DNA of 64,000 bases from Pontibacterium sinense. Its GTDB lineage: Bacteria; Pseudomonadota; Gammaproteobacteria; Pseudomonadales; Balneatricaceae. The notes beneath the pieces were generated by a model, which had not been told where the DNA came from, ran no database searches, and saw only the letters and a list, made by a program, of their open reading frames with translations. The stretch lies in NCBI RefSeq assembly GCF_015209595.1, contig NZ_JADEYS010000019.1:37614-101613 (forward strand), in the 5' to 3' direction. Positions 1-11,761 of the stretch are shown here, one piece after another; position 1 is the first letter of the stretch; the number at the start of each line of letters is the position of its first letter. A program made the translations under genes and the position numbers.

Positions 1-2
1 CG

Positions 3-440
3 TTAAACCGAAACACCTTGCTGCTGTAGCCATTGCTTGAGCTGAGGCAGTGGCAATGCACCACTCATACGGGCAACCTCTTTGCCCTGGCGGAATAGGA
101 TCAGGGTGGGAATGGAGCGAATCTGCCATTGGCCAGCGATGCCCTGCTCTGCTTCGGTATTCAGCTTAGCCAGTCGGATGTTGGGTTCAAACTCTTTTGC
201 TGCTTGCTCGAAGATCGGTGCAAACTGCTGACAAGGGCCACACCAGGTCGCCCAGCAATCAACCAGCACCGGGATATCGTTGCGATTAAGTACGCTGCTG
301 ACGTTGGCGGCAGACAGCTCTTGTGCCTTACCACTGAAGACGGGTTGTTTACACTTGCCACATTTCGGTCCATCGCCAAGACGATCCGCCGGGATACGGT
401 TGGTGACGTTACAGTGTGGGCAACTAAGATTAAGTGACAT
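3..440 (-). CDS. trxC: thioredoxin 2 (TrxC)
   Basis: Cytoplasmic protein-disulfide reductase of the thioredoxin 2 type, 145 aa. The N-terminal zinc-binding module shows two CxxC pairs (Cys7/10 and Cys27/30), which separates TrxC from TrxA. The thioredoxin fold follows, with the redox motif WCGPC at about residues 66-70 and the cis-proline segment SIPT near residue 109. Length is normal for the family. The stop codon lies at the very edge of the window, so the gene is complete. It reads leftward just downstream of mnmE with a gap of about 50 bp. Zinc binding and the role in oxidative stress are family knowledge. Confidence 0.95.
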   Translation of the reverse strand: MSLNLSCPHCNVTNRIPADRLGDGPKCGKCKQPVFSGKAQELSAANVSSVLNRNDIPVLVDCWATWCGPCQQFAPIFEQAAKEFEPNIRLAKLNTEAEQGIAGQWQIRSIPTLILFRQGKEVARMSGALPLPQLKQWLQQQGVSV

Positions 441-494
441 CGTTATTTTCCTTGTGAGTCCAACACACGGCTCGGCTCTGCGCTGGGCTTCAGT

Positions 495-1862
495 TTACTT
501 GCCGATACAGAACGAACTGAAAATTCGGCCAAGCAGATCGTCTGAGCTGAATTCACCGGTAATTTCGTTCAGCGCCTGCTGTGCCTGACGCAGATCTTCA
601 GCCAGTAACTCACCCGCCCCATTCATCACCAGCTGGTCATGACCCGTTTGCAGCAGTTCATGGGCCTGTTCCAACGCTTCCAGATGACGACGACGGGCCA
701 GAAATCCACCTTCGGTGGTGCTGGTGAAACCCATACAAGTCTTCAGGTGATCGCGTAGAGTATCCACACCCAAGTTGCCTTTTGCCGAGAGTGCAATCAA
801 GGTGTGGCCGTGGGATTCGCGTTGACCGATGGATTCACCGCTCAGATCCGCTTTGTTGCGGATGACGGTAATTTTATCTGCATCGGGCAGCTGGTGAACA
901 AACTCCGGCCAGATTTGTTCGGGATCGTCCGTATCGGTTGTTGTGCTATCCACCATTAATAGCACCCGATCGGCGTTGCGGATCTCGTCCCAGGCACGGT
1001 TGATACCGATACGTTCCACTTCATCAGGTGCTTCGCGTAAACCGGCTGTATCGATGATATGTAACGGCATACCGTCGATATGGATATGTTCGCGCAGGAC
1101 ATCACGGGTGGTCCCGGCAATGTCTGTGACGATGGCCCGTTCCTGCCCTGCCAGAGCATTGAGCAGGCTTGATTTACCGGCGTTCGGACGGCCCGCGATT
1201 ACCACATTCATGCCTTCACGCAGCAAGCTACCCTGCTTGGCTTCGGACTGGACGGCATTTACCCTCTCCAGCACGCTTTCCAGATCGGACAGTACTTTAC
1301 CGTCAGCCAGAAAATCGATCTCCTCTTCAGGGAAATCAATGGCCGCTTCGACATAGATACGCAGCTGAATCAGAGATTCAACTAACTCATGAATACGATT
1401 GGAAAACTCGCCCTGCAGTGAGCGTAAGGCGCAACGTGCCGCTTGCTCGGAGGAGCTGTCGATCAGGTCGGCAATGGCCTCTGCTTGCGCCAGATCCAGC
1501 TTATCGTTGAGGAACGCCCGTTCAGAGAACTCACCCGGACGTGCCAGACGCGCACCCAGTTCCAATACCCGACGTAGAATGAAGTCCATGATGATCGGAC
1601 CGCCGTGACCCTGCAGCTCCAGTACGTCTTCTCCGGTAAAGGAGTTTGGTCCGGGAAAGTAGAGAGCGATCCCCTGATCGATCTGGTTACCGCTGCCATC
1701 CATAAACGCACCGTAATGGGCGTAACGGGGTTTGGGTTCCAATCCGAGTATGTCACGGGCGATGGCCTGCGCCTGTTTACCCGAGACGCGGATAATGCCC
1801 ACACCGCCACGTCCCGGAGGGGTGGCCTGAGCTGCAATGGTATCTTGATCAATCAGTGTCAT
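495..1862 (-). CDS. mnmE: tRNA uridine-5-carboxymethylaminomethyl GTPase MnmE
   Basis: GTPase that works with MnmG to modify the wobble uridine of certain tRNAs; 455 aa, normal length. The order is an N-terminal folate-binding domain (about 1-120), a helical domain, and a G domain inserted in it with G1 GRPNAGKS at 224-231, G3 DTAG at 271-274 and a G4 NKAD near 335. The C-terminus is FCIGK, whose cysteine is characteristic of the family. The start [20 protein letters not shown] matches the family N-terminus. It lies downstream of yidC, but a terminator hairpin separates them, so it may also use its own promoter. Confidence 0.97.
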   Translation of the reverse strand: MTLIDQDTIAAQATPPGRGGVGIIRVSGKQAQAIARDILGLEPKPRYAHYGAFMDGSGNQIDQGIALYFPGPNSFTGEDVLELQGHGGPIIMDFILRRVLELGARLARPGEFSERAFLNDKLDLAQAEAIADLIDSSSEQAARCALRSLQGEFSNRIHELVESLIQLRIYVEAAIDFPEEEIDFLADGKVLSDLESVLERVNAVQSEAKQGSLLREGMNVVIAGRPNAGKSSLLNALAGQERAIVTDIAGTTRDVLREHIHIDGMPLHIIDTAGLREAPDEVERIGINRAWDEIRNADRVLLMVDSTTTDTDDPEQIWPEFVHQLPDADKITVIRNKADLSGESIGQRESHGHTLIALSAKGNLGVDTLRDHLKTCMGFTSTTEGGFLARRRHLEALEQAHELLQTGHDQLVMNGAGELLAEDLRQAQQALNEITGEFSSDDLLGRIFSSFCIGK

Positions 1863-1882
1863 ATTCTTGTACCGTCAAAAGC

Positions 1883-1907
1883 AAAAAAGGCCCATAAGGG
1901 CCTTTTT
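1883..1907 (-). terminator. rho-independent terminator after yidC
   Basis: GGCCC and GGGCC arms around an ATAA loop are flanked by an A-run and a T-run, so the hairpin could work in both directions. It lies in the 59-bp gap between the yidC stop and the mnmE start. Confidence 0.8.
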
Positions 1908-1921
1908 AATAGGGAGGTGGT

Positions 1922-3592
1922 TTACTTGGCTTTTGCCGGTTCACCACTGCCCTCGATCTGTTTGTTGATCACGTACTGCTGTGCGATAGAGAGTACGTTG
2001 TTCACTACCCAGTACAGGGTCAGACCTGCCGGGAACCACAGGAAGAAGAAGGTGAAGACAATTGGCAGCATCTTCATGATCTTCGCCTGCATTGGGTCTG
2101 GAGGTGTTGGGTTCAGCGACTGCTGAATAAACATACTCGCGCCCATCAGCAACGGCAGGATGAAATATGGATCTTTGGATGACAAGTCAATCAGGTACAA
2201 GAACTCGGCATGACGCAGTTCCACAGATTCCATCAGTACCCAGTACAGAGCGATGAAGACCGGCATCTGCGCAACAATTGGCAGACAGCCACCCAGAGGG
2301 TTGATCTTCTCTTTCTGATACAGCTTCATCATTTCCTGAGACATCTTCTGGCGATCATCGCCATACATCTCTTTCATACGCTGCATTTCTGGACCGAACT
2401 TACGCATCTTCGCCATGGACTTGAACGCTTTCGCATTCAGGTGGAACAGCGCAGCTTTCACCAGTACGGTAACACCGATGATTGCCAGACCCCAGTTACC
2501 CAGGAAGGCGTAAACCTTGGTCAACAACCAGTACAGAGGAGAGGCAACCCACCACAACCAACCGTAATCAACGGTGAGTTTCAGGTTTTCGTTGGCTGCT
2601 GCCATCTGATCCTGGTCTTTAGGACCGGCGTAGAAGTTTGCAGTAACGGTCTTAGTCTCACCCGGTGCAACAATGAAGTCAGGTGAGATGAAACCCATGA
2701 TGTATGCGTCGTTCAGCTTACGAGATTTGTAGCTGTACTCGGCACCGGCTTCAGGGATCCAGGCACTGACAAAGTAATGCTGAACAAAGGCAACGTAACC
2801 ATCCTGAGAAGTCGCTTTAAACGCTTTCTCATCCATGTCGTCGAAATCAACTTTCTGATAGTTGTCTTCAACGGTGGAGAACACTGCACCCAGGTAAGAC
2901 TGCATGCCCATATCGGTGCTGGTGGTTGGGTCTTCGCTGCTATCACGCTTGATCTGGCCGAACAGGTTTGCCTTCCAGTTCTCTGCAGACTGGTTATCGA
3001 CAATATAGGACAGACCAACGTTATAGGAACCTTTGGTGAAGGTATAACGTTTGGTGATCTTCACACCTTTAGAATCGGTGAGTTTCAAATCAACGTTAAT
3101 GCTTTCCTGTTCACCCAGCTCAAATTGAGCCGCATCAACCTGATAGGTTGGACGACCTGCTTTGCTGGCATCCGGACCGTCGCTACCAACCAGACCGCTC
3201 TGAGAAACGTATGTGCGGTTGGCTGTCTGTTCCATCAATACGAATGGCTGCTCAGAACCCAGAGCTGCTTTATGTGCTGGCAGGGCCACCTGAATGATAT
3301 CGCCACCTTTAGTGTCGATAATGACATTCAGCACATCAGTGTTGATGGTGATCAACTGTGCGGAAGCTGCTTTAACTTTCGTGCCGGTATTTGGTACGTC
3401 TGCGCTTGCTGTTTCTTCGTCAGCCGCAACGGGCAGATCTGTTTCTACAGCAGGAGTACTGTACGCGGAAACCGAAGTCACTACCTGCTCACCCGCTGTC
3501 TGCGACTGGCCGTAGTCTTCGTTCCACTGCAGTACCAGCATGTAAGAGATCAATGCCATTGCGGTGATCAGTATGATTCGCTGTACATCCAT
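1922..3592 (-). CDS. yidC: membrane protein insertase YidC
   Basis: Inner-membrane insertase and foldase, acting alone or with SecYEG; 556 aa. The N-terminus MDVQRIILITAMALISYMLVLQW is the first membrane segment. A large periplasmic P1 domain follows (about 60-340), then the conserved insertase core of about five membrane segments beginning near GWLWWVASPLYWLL. The cytoplasmic loop is rich in Met and Lys (MAKMRKFGPEMQRMKEMYGD) and the tail is basic, as in Gram-negative YidC. The start lies only 3 bp after the rnpA stop, leaving no space for yidD. Confidence 0.97.
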   Translation of the reverse strand: MDVQRIILITAMALISYMLVLQWNEDYGQSQTAGEQVVTSVSAYSTPAVETDLPVAADEETASADVPNTGTKVKAASAQLITINTDVLNVIIDTKGGDIIQVALPAHKAALGSEQPFVLMEQTANRTYVSQSGLVGSDGPDASKAGRPTYQVDAAQFELGEQESINVDLKLTDSKGVKITKRYTFTKGSYNVGLSYIVDNQSAENWKANLFGQIKRDSSEDPTTSTDMGMQSYLGAVFSTVEDNYQKVDFDDMDEKAFKATSQDGYVAFVQHYFVSAWIPEAGAEYSYKSRKLNDAYIMGFISPDFIVAPGETKTVTANFYAGPKDQDQMAAANENLKLTVDYGWLWWVASPLYWLLTKVYAFLGNWGLAIIGVTVLVKAALFHLNAKAFKSMAKMRKFGPEMQRMKEMYGDDRQKMSQEMMKLYQKEKINPLGGCLPIVAQMPVFIALYWVLMESVELRHAEFLYLIDLSSKDPYFILPLLMGASMFIQQSLNPTPPDPMQAKIMKMLPIVFTFFFLWFPAGLTLYWVVNNVLSIAQQYVINKQIEGSGEPAKAK

Positions 3593-3595
3593 GGG

Positions 3596-3976
3596 TTAAC
3601 CGTTTTCTTTGTTTGTACGCTGTTTAGCTTTTTTTCTTAGCCGTGACCAACACTTGGAGCTCAATTTGTGAAGATCTTCGGATTCCAGGTCGCCTAGTCC
3701 ACGTCGTGCGAGCACGACAATGTCAACCGCAGGTAATTTATGCTGATTGAGGCGAAAAGACTCGCGAATGATACGCCGAACACGGTTACGTTGCACCGCT
3801 AAGCGTACATTTTTTTTGGATAAGACAAACCCGATACGAGGATGATCGAGTCCGTTGGGACGGGCAAGAATAAGGATCTGTTGGTCTGGTACTTTCAGAG
3901 AAGCATTATCAAATACTCGCTGAAAGCCCCCACCAGTCAGAATTCTTAACTCGCGGGGATATCCGAATGTGGTCAT
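3596..3976 (-). CDS. rnpA: ribonuclease P protein component
   Basis: Protein subunit of RNase P, which trims the 5' leader of precursor tRNAs with the M1 RNA; 126 aa. The RNA-binding signature RNRVRRIIRESFR is present in the middle of the protein, and the C-terminal tail is very basic (RLRKKAKQRTNKENG). It sits 29 bp downstream of rpmH, the normal arrangement, and runs directly into yidC. In most related genomes a small yidD gene overlaps or follows rnpA; it is missing here. Confidence 0.96.
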   Translation of the reverse strand: MTTFGYPRELRILTGGGFQRVFDNASLKVPDQQILILARPNGLDHPRIGFVLSKKNVRLAVQRNRVRRIIRESFRLNQHKLPAVDIVVLARRGLGDLESEDLHKLSSKCWSRLRKKAKQRTNKENG

Positions 3977-4005
3977 TCAAATAACCAGACCTTTTCAGGA
4001 AGCCA

Positions 4006-4140
4006 TTACTTAGACAGACGCTTACGGCCTTTAGCACGGCGACGGTTAATCAACTGACGACCATTTTTGGTAGCCATGCGAGCACGGAAACCGTGAGTAC
4101 GTTTGCGTTTCAGAACGCTTGGTTGGAATGTTCTTTTCAT
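4006..4140 (-). CDS. rpmH: 50S ribosomal protein L34
   Basis: The 44-residue L34 starts [20 protein letters not shown] and ends GRKRLSK, the exact usual length. A longer in-frame extension upstream to 4191 exists but does not belong to the family, so the start is set at the ATG at 4140. An AGGA ribosome-binding sequence precedes it. It is the first gene of the leftward rpmH-rnpA-yidC group and borders the origin, as in Pseudomonas. Confidence 0.97.
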   Translation of the reverse strand: MKRTFQPSVLKRKRTHGFRARMATKNGRQLINRRRAKGRKRLSK

Positions 4141-4285
4141 CGGAGTAGTCCTACTAACACTCGTTAATTTTGGGTGCCTGAGTATCAGCACGGTAAAAAT
4201 TAGACCGCGGATTCTACGTAATCTGTTCTACACCTTCAACCGTAATTTACCTCTTTTGTATAAATTTTCGGCAAAAAAATGGCAA

Positions 4286-4294
4286 TCTGGATAA
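4286..4294 (-). promoter_or_regulatory. possible distal DnaA box
   Basis: TCTGGATAA, one mismatch to TGTGGATAA, on the rpmH-proximal side of the AT-rich stretch and in the same orientation as the other three. Confidence 0.45.
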
Positions 4295-4493
4295 CCTACG
4301 GATATCTGTCTAAATCTGTTGAAAACTTAGGTATCCAAAAAATAATCAATAAGATAGCTTGTGATTAACGTTGGGGGAATCACGTTGAAAGGTTGTTGTT
4401 TAAATCATCAAAAAATTCTCTAGTCCCCGTAAAACGGGCATCTTCGGCCAGATCGGGTTCTGAATAAGGTATTTTGCAAATAATGGAATTGTT

Positions 4494-4502
4494 TGTGGAT
4501 AA
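4494..4502 (-). promoter_or_regulatory. DnaA box (perfect)
   Basis: TGTGGATAA, the exact complement of the consensus TTATCCACA. It is the first of three boxes in the same orientation whose starts are 19 bp apart. Confidence 0.85.
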
Positions 4503-4512
4503 GTGGGCGGCT

Positions 4513-4521
4513 TGAGGATAA
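4513..4521 (-). promoter_or_regulatory. DnaA box variant
   Basis: TGAGGATAA, one mismatch to the box at 4494, starting 19 bp after it in the same orientation. Confidence 0.6.
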
Positions 4522-4531
4522 AATCCTTACC

Positions 4532-4540
4532 CTTGGATAA
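4532..4540 (-). promoter_or_regulatory. DnaA box variant
   Basis: CTTGGATAA, two mismatches to the perfect box, starting 19 bp after the second box. The regular spacing supports it more than its sequence does. Confidence 0.5.
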
Positions 4541-4709
4541 ATAAAGCCTTCAGTGCCACCGAAGCTGCATAAAAGCAGGCCCGCTGCGCTGTGTACAAGT
4601 CGTGCAACACCCTTGTGTTTGCAGACTGTATATAAGGTGCAATGTGTGTCTAGCAGCGTACGGATCAAGTACAGAACGTACTTAGAACGTGGAGAGGATC
4701 AGTTAAATT

Positions 4710-6311
4710 ATGTCGACGGAATTGTGGGATCGTTGTTTGCAGAGCCTTCAGGAAGAGTTTCCTGCTCAGCAATACAATACCTGGATCCGACCTCTGAAAG
4801 CATCACCCGACTCTCCAGATAAGCTGGTCCTGTTGGCGCCAAACCGTTTTGTTAAGGACTGGGTCAGCGACAAGTTCCTGTCCCGGATTCGTCAGGTCGT
4901 GTGTGACGTCAGCGGCGATATCAGCGCGAGTGTCTCTCTGGATGTGGCGGGCATGGCTGGTGCCGCACGTGGCATGCGTCAGCGCCCTGTTATGCCGTCA
5001 CGTGCACGTCCTGCGGCGGTAGCGCCGATACCGGCTGCGACACCTGCAGCGCAACCTGCGACTGTTCACGCGGCGCCGGCGCCTGTTGCCGCCGCACCGG
5101 TGAGCTTTGGTGTACCTGAATCAGCCGAAATCATCACCCCGCCTACGGTATCTGAAGCACGTGAGTCATTGTTTCAAATGCCTCAACCTGAACTGCCTCT
5201 GGGTCATGAAGCGACGCTCAGCACCACAAGTATGGTGACTCAAGCGCCGGTCAGTGAGCGCCTGGTTGAAGTTGAAGGTGGTGTCCGGCATCAATCGAAT
5301 CTGAACAACTCATTTACGTTCGAATCCTTTGTTCAGGGTAAATCGAACCAACTAGCGTTGGCTGCGGCCCGTCAGGTGGCCGATAACCCGGGTAGTTCTT
5401 ATAACCCTCTCTTTATCTACGGCGGCGTTGGTCTGGGTAAAACCCACTTGATGCATGCGGTGGGTAACGAGATGCGTAAGTACAACCCGAATGCAAAGAT
5501 TGTTTATCTGCACTCTGAACGTTTTGTCGCGGATATGGTTAAGGCGTTGCAGCTGAATGCGATCAACGACTTTAAACGTCACTATCGCTCAGTTGATGCG
5601 CTGCTGATTGATGATATTCAGTTCTTTGCGGGTAAAGAGCGTTCACAGGAAGAATTCTTCCATACCTTCAATGCGCTACTTGAAGGGGGTCAGCAGATGA
5701 TTCTGACCAGTGACCGCTATCCAAAAGAGATCAAGGGGGTTGAGGAGCGCTTGAAATCCCGTTTCGGTTGGGGTTTAACGGTTGCTATCGAACCGCCGGA
5801 ACTGGAAACCCGTGTTGCTATACTGATGCGTAAAGCGGTGGAAGCGAAAGTATCCCTGCCTGACGACGCAGCCTTCTTCCTGGCGCAAAAAATTCGCTCC
5901 AATGTACGTGAGCTGGAAGGCGCCTTGAAACGGGTTATTGCGAACGCACATTTCACCGGCAATGCGATCACAATTCCTTTTATTAAAGAATCGCTTAAAG
6001 ACCTGCTGGCATTGCAGGATAAACAGGTTAGTATTGATAATATTCAGCGTGTTGTGGCTGACTATTACAAGATCAAAGTAGCTGATCTGTTATCCAAGCG
6101 CCGCAGCCGTTCTGTTGCACGTCCTCGTCAGGTTGCTATGAGCCTGGCGAAAGAGCTGACCAACCACAGTTTGCCTGAGATTGGTGATGCTTTTGGCGGA
6201 CGAGATCACACCACCGTGCTCCATGGATGTCGTAAGATTAAGGAGCTGAGGGAAAGTGATACGGACATCAGAGAAGATTATAAGAATTTACTGCGTCATC
6301 TTACGGCGTAG
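4710..6311 (+). CDS. dnaA: chromosomal replication initiator DnaA
   Basis: Initiator ATPase that binds DnaA boxes and opens oriC; 533 aa, slightly long because the domain II linker is extended. Domain I is about 1-85. An Ala/Pro-rich linker follows at about 90-190. The AAA+ domain has Walker [10 protein letters not shown] at 238-246 and Walker [10 protein letters not shown] near 295. Domain IV carries the DNA-binding signature [15 protein letters not shown] near 500. The ATG at 4710 follows GGAGAGGA at 4691-4698; the spacing is a little long. It is first in dnaA-dnaN-recF-gyrB. Confidence 0.98.
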   Translation: MSTELWDRCLQSLQEEFPAQQYNTWIRPLKASPDSPDKLVLLAPNRFVKDWVSDKFLSRIRQVVCDVSGDISASVSLDVAGMAGAARGMRQRPVMPSRARPAAVAPIPAATPAAQPATVHAAPAPVAAAPVSFGVPESAEIITPPTVSEARESLFQMPQPELPLGHEATLSTTSMVTQAPVSERLVEVEGGVRHQSNLNNSFTFESFVQGKSNQLALAAARQVADNPGSSYNPLFIYGGVGLGKTHLMHAVGNEMRKYNPNAKIVYLHSERFVADMVKALQLNAINDFKRHYRSVDALLIDDIQFFAGKERSQEEFFHTFNALLEGGQQMILTSDRYPKEIKGVEERLKSRFGWGLTVAIEPPELETRVAILMRKAVEAKVSLPDDAAFFLAQKIRSNVRELEGALKRVIANAHFTGNAITIPFIKESLKDLLALQDKQVSIDNIQRVVADYYKIKVADLLSKRRSRSVARPRQVAMSLAKELTNHSLPEIGDAFGGRDHTTVLHGCRKIKELRESDTDIREDYKNLLRHLTA

Positions 6312-6342
6312 TGGTACCGTTCGAAATTAAGGTGGAAAACCG

Positions 6343-7446
6343 ATGAGATTTGTTATTTCGCGTGAAGCGTTAATCAAACCTTTGCAGTTGGTGGCGGGTG
6401 TTGTTGAACGTCGTCAGACGCTGCCGGTACTCTCCAACATACTGTTGGTGGCCGAGGGTGATCAGCTGTCCCTGACCGGTACTGACCTTGAGGTTGAGCT
6501 GGTTGGCCGTGTAACACTGGATGAGCCTGCTGAAGCCGGTTCAATTACAGTGCCTGCACGTAAGCTGATGGATATTTGTAAGTCCCTGCCGGATGAGGCA
6601 CGCATCGAGTTGGCTCTTTCAGGCCAGAAGATGGTGATTAAGACAGGCCGTAGTCGTTTTACCCTGTCGACCCTGCCAGCGGCAGAGTTCCCGAATGTGG
6701 AAGATGGTCCGGAAACGCTGGATCTGACTATTTCCCAGAATCAATTGCGTAAGCTGATTGATAAAACCGGCTTCTCCATGGCGCAGCAGGACGTTCGTTA
6801 CTACCTGAACGGTATGTTGCTGGAGATTGCGAACGGTCAGCTGCGTTCTGTATCAACCGATGGCCACCGTCTGGCGACTTGTGTGTCCGACGTGGAAGTG
6901 GATGAGTCTGTTCAACATCAGATCATCGTACCGCGTAAAGGTATCCTCGAGTTGGCGCGCCTGTTACAGCAAGGTGATGAGCCTCTGCGTCTGGTGATTG
7001 GTGCAACGCATATCCGTGCCCATGTAGGTGATTTTATCTTCACCTCTAAACTGGTCGACGGTAAATTCCCGGACTACCAGCGTGTTATTCCGCGTAATGG
7101 CGATAAGATTATGTTGGGCGATCGTCAGGAACTGCGTCAGGTCTTCAGCCGTATCGCTATCCTGTCTAACGAAAAGTACCGTGGCGTGCGTTTATCGCTG
7201 AGTGATGGTTACCTTCAGGTGATGGCGAATAACCCAGAGCAGGAAGAAGCGGAAGAAACAGTTGCTGTAGATTATCAGGGCGACTCCCTGGAGATCGGTT
7301 TCAACGTTAACTACCTGCTAGACGTGCTTTCGATCATTAACTCTGATGTGGTGCGTTTTACCGTTGCAGACCCGAATAGCAGTGCGTTGGTAGAAAGCTT
7401 TGACGAAGATGGCAGCGTTTACGTTGTCATGCCAATGCGTATGTAA
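6343..7446 (+). CDS. dnaN: DNA polymerase III beta sliding clamp
   Basis: Ring-shaped processivity clamp, 367 aa, with the three repeated clamp domains expected for the family. The N-terminus MRFVISREALIKPLQLVAGVVERRQTLPVL and the C-terminal VYVVMPMRM are typical; the C-terminal Met-Pro-Met-Arg contributes to the partner-binding pocket. It starts 31 bp after dnaA behind AAGGTGG and precedes recF, the conserved replication operon order. Confidence 0.98.
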   Translation: MRFVISREALIKPLQLVAGVVERRQTLPVLSNILLVAEGDQLSLTGTDLEVELVGRVTLDEPAEAGSITVPARKLMDICKSLPDEARIELALSGQKMVIKTGRSRFTLSTLPAAEFPNVEDGPETLDLTISQNQLRKLIDKTGFSMAQQDVRYYLNGMLLEIANGQLRSVSTDGHRLATCVSDVEVDESVQHQIIVPRKGILELARLLQQGDEPLRLVIGATHIRAHVGDFIFTSKLVDGKFPDYQRVIPRNGDKIMLGDRQELRQVFSRIAILSNEKYRGVRLSLSDGYLQVMANNPEQEEAEETVAVDYQGDSLEIGFNVNYLLDVLSIINSDVVRFTVADPNSSALVESFDEDGSVYVVMPMRM

Positions 7447-7501
7447 TTGCGTTCGGATCAGCAGATTCAACATCTGCTGATCCGCCCTTCCAGAATCATC
7501 A

Positions 7502-8590
7502 ATGACAATTTCCCGCCTGAACATACGTTCCGTACGTAATCTTTCTTCTGTCAGTATTGCACCGTCTGCCCGCATCAACATCTTTTCTGGCCCCAACGGC
7601 AGCGGCAAGACCAGTGTGTTGGAAGCGATCCATCTGCTTGGCTTAGCGCGGTCTTTTCGTACCAGCAAAGTGCGCCACCTGATTGCAGCAGGTGATCCCG
7701 CAGCAACCGTACAGGGAAAAGTTGATTCGCTTGCACAGGGTGTTGAGCAAACATTGGGTGTGGAACGTAATTTAGAAGGTCAGACGCGGGTTCGTTTTGC
7801 AGGTTCGGATATTGATCTTGCGTCCCTCGCTGAGTTGGTGCCGCTCCAGGTAATTGACTCGGCCACCTTTGATTTGCTGGACGGTTCACCTTCAATTCGG
7901 AGGCAATTTATCGATTGGGGAGTGTTCCATGCAGATAAGGCCTTTATTCAGCTCTGGAGAGGCTTTCGGCGGGTTCTGAAACAGCGCAATACACTGCTGA
8001 AATGTGGTAAGATCGGACATCAGATGCGTGCTGCCTGGGACCATGAATTTGTAGGTTTTGCCGAGCAAATCACCCGCCTGCGACAGGAGTATCTGCAACT
8101 ACTGACACCGGAGTTTGAGCAGATTGTTGAGAAGCTGTTGCCGGGTCAAAGTTTAAGCTTGGGGTTCTCGCCGGGCTGGGATTTAAAGAAGCCACTGGAT
8201 GAACTGTTGGCGGCTAACTTTGAACGCGATCTGCGTCAGGGTTTTACCAGCGCCGGACCTCAACGCGCAGACCTGCGGGTTAAAGTTGATGGTCACACTG
8301 CCGCTGAACGATTATCGCGCGGGCAGAAGAAACTGGCCGTCAGTGCCCTTAAGCTGGCACAGGGCGCACTCTTTTACCGGATGACCGGACGCCCCTGTAT
8401 TTATCTTATTGATGACTTGCCGTCGGAGCTTGATGCGACTCACTGTCAACTGTTCTGTGAGTTTGTGGAGCAGATGGCCAGTCAATGTTTTATTACCTGT
8501 GTAGATTCGCGCGCCCTGTCCTATCAGTGGCAACCGAACACAGATGTGCTGCATTACAGCATAAATGATGGAAGTGTAACGCCCCTATAA
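7502..8590 (+). CDS. recF: DNA replication and repair protein RecF
   Basis: SMC-like ATPase that helps load RecA at gaps; 362 aa. Walker A is GPNGSGKTS at about 30-38, the ABC-type signature is LSRGQKKL near 277, and Walker B is IYLIDDLPSELD near 300. The gene lies 55 bp after dnaN and 18 bp before gyrB. Confidence 0.97.
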   Translation: MTISRLNIRSVRNLSSVSIAPSARINIFSGPNGSGKTSVLEAIHLLGLARSFRTSKVRHLIAAGDPAATVQGKVDSLAQGVEQTLGVERNLEGQTRVRFAGSDIDLASLAELVPLQVIDSATFDLLDGSPSIRRQFIDWGVFHADKAFIQLWRGFRRVLKQRNTLLKCGKIGHQMRAAWDHEFVGFAEQITRLRQEYLQLLTPEFEQIVEKLLPGQSLSLGFSPGWDLKKPLDELLAANFERDLRQGFTSAGPQRADLRVKVDGHTAAERLSRGQKKLAVSALKLAQGALFYRMTGRPCIYLIDDLPSELDATHCQLFCEFVEQMASQCFITCVDSRALSYQWQPNTDVLHYSINDGSVTPL

Positions 8591-8608
8591 ACGCGTTAGG
8601 AGACTTGA

Positions 8609-11029
<2,421 letters not shown>

Positions 11030-11050
11030 TTTCAGGATGCGCCCGATATA

Positions 11051-11079
11051 AAAAAGCAGCCATTAGGCTGCTTTTTTTT
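11051..11079 (+). terminator. rho-independent terminator after gyrB
   Basis: AGCAGCC and GGCTGCT arms around an ATTA loop, followed by a run of eight T. It ends the dnaA-gyrB operon. Confidence 0.9.
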
Positions 11080-11136
11080 GTCTTCCAGTTTGGTAACAAA
11101 CATTGTGAATGTCTATTACCAGCAACCGTATTTGAG

Positions 11137-11556
11137 CTAAACCATCTGCTCCAGTGCCGTGGATGTAACGATCTTGTCGAGGTGTTCGAGTTCAGCAAGC
11201 TGCTGGCGCACCTGCATCAGGCGCTCCATTGACCGGGCTTCGACATAGACCAGTACGTCCGTTGCGCCGCTGAGTGCGTGTGCCTGACGAATCTCGCTGA
11301 TGGCCTGAATGCTTTTCTTTACCGCTTTCAGGTCGAAGGGTCTGAAGGTCATTTCAAAATAGGCGCAGACTTTTTGCTTCTGTGCCTGATCCCCTACTTC
11401 GATCGTGTAACGCTGAATGACACCCAGATCTTCCAGCTTTCTGATACGTTCATTCACGGCGGTACGGGACAGGCCTATCACCTCTCCGATAGCCGTCACC
11501 GACTGACGCGCATTTTGTGTCAGCAGGTTGAGGATTTCACGATCAAATTTGTCCAT
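11137..11556 (-). CDS. Lrp/AsnC family transcriptional regulator
   Basis: 139-aa feast/famine regulator: an N-terminal winged helix-turn-helix (MDKFDREILNLLTQNARQSV, then GLSRTAVNERIRKLEDLGVI) and a C-terminal amino-acid-binding RAM domain. The start is set at the ATG at 11556 because the family begins at MDKFD; an in-frame TTG at 11595 would add 13 unrelated residues. It diverges from the LysA-like decarboxylase at 11762, so control of that gene by an amino acid such as lysine is a reasonable inference. Confidence 0.88.
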   Translation of the reverse strand: MDKFDREILNLLTQNARQSVTAIGEVIGLSRTAVNERIRKLEDLGVIQRYTIEVGDQAQKQKVCAYFEMTFRPFDLKAVKKSIQAISEIRQAHALSGATDVLVYVEARSMERLMQVRQQLAELEHLDKIVTSTALEQMV

Positions 11557-11706
11557 TGAGATCTTTATTTTCCTAATGGTGTTTGGGGCTATCAATCGTT
11601 CCGACGATACGTTTGTTTGGCTGTCAGATCGACCAAAGTTCCGTCGCTATGTCGGGTTATACGGTGGATATGGCAGCAGTAGAGAACCCCTGAAGTCGGT
11701 AAGCTA

Positions 11707-11734
11707 ATTCTGTCGATATGCCATTTATTCTGTC
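11707..11734 (+). promoter_or_regulatory. direct repeat in the lysA-like promoter
   Basis: ATTCTGTC occurs at 11707-11714 and again at 11727-11734, exactly 20 bp (two helical turns) apart. It lies just upstream of a -10-like AATTATACC at about 11735-11743. This is a candidate binding site for the divergent Lrp/AsnC regulator; binding is inferred. Confidence 0.45.
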
Positions 11735-11761
11735 AATTATACCGCTTCAGAGGGATTGAAA

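Larger units (their letters stand above)
4200..4600. other. oriC: probable chromosomal origin of replication (oriC)
   Basis: The non-coding gap between rpmH and dnaA is the oriC position in Pseudomonas-like chromosomes. It holds a perfect DnaA box at 4494-4502, close variants at 4513-4521, 4532-4540 and 4286-4294, and an AT-rich stretch at about 4315-4430 that could be the unwinding element. A short inverted repeat GTGATT/AATCAC lies near 4361-4382. The limits given are approximate, and no coding sequence was supported in 4141-4709. Origin function is inferred from position and boxes. Confidence 0.75.

Noticed and set aside
2777..3640. 287-residue plus-strand frame opposite yidC
   Set aside because: It is antisense to a complete yidC, has no ribosome-binding site and no recognisable domain; a shadow of the real gene.
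4600..4640. dnaA promoter from TTGTGT and TATATA
   Set aside because: The spacing is 10-12 bp instead of about 17, so no sigma-70 promoter could be fixed.
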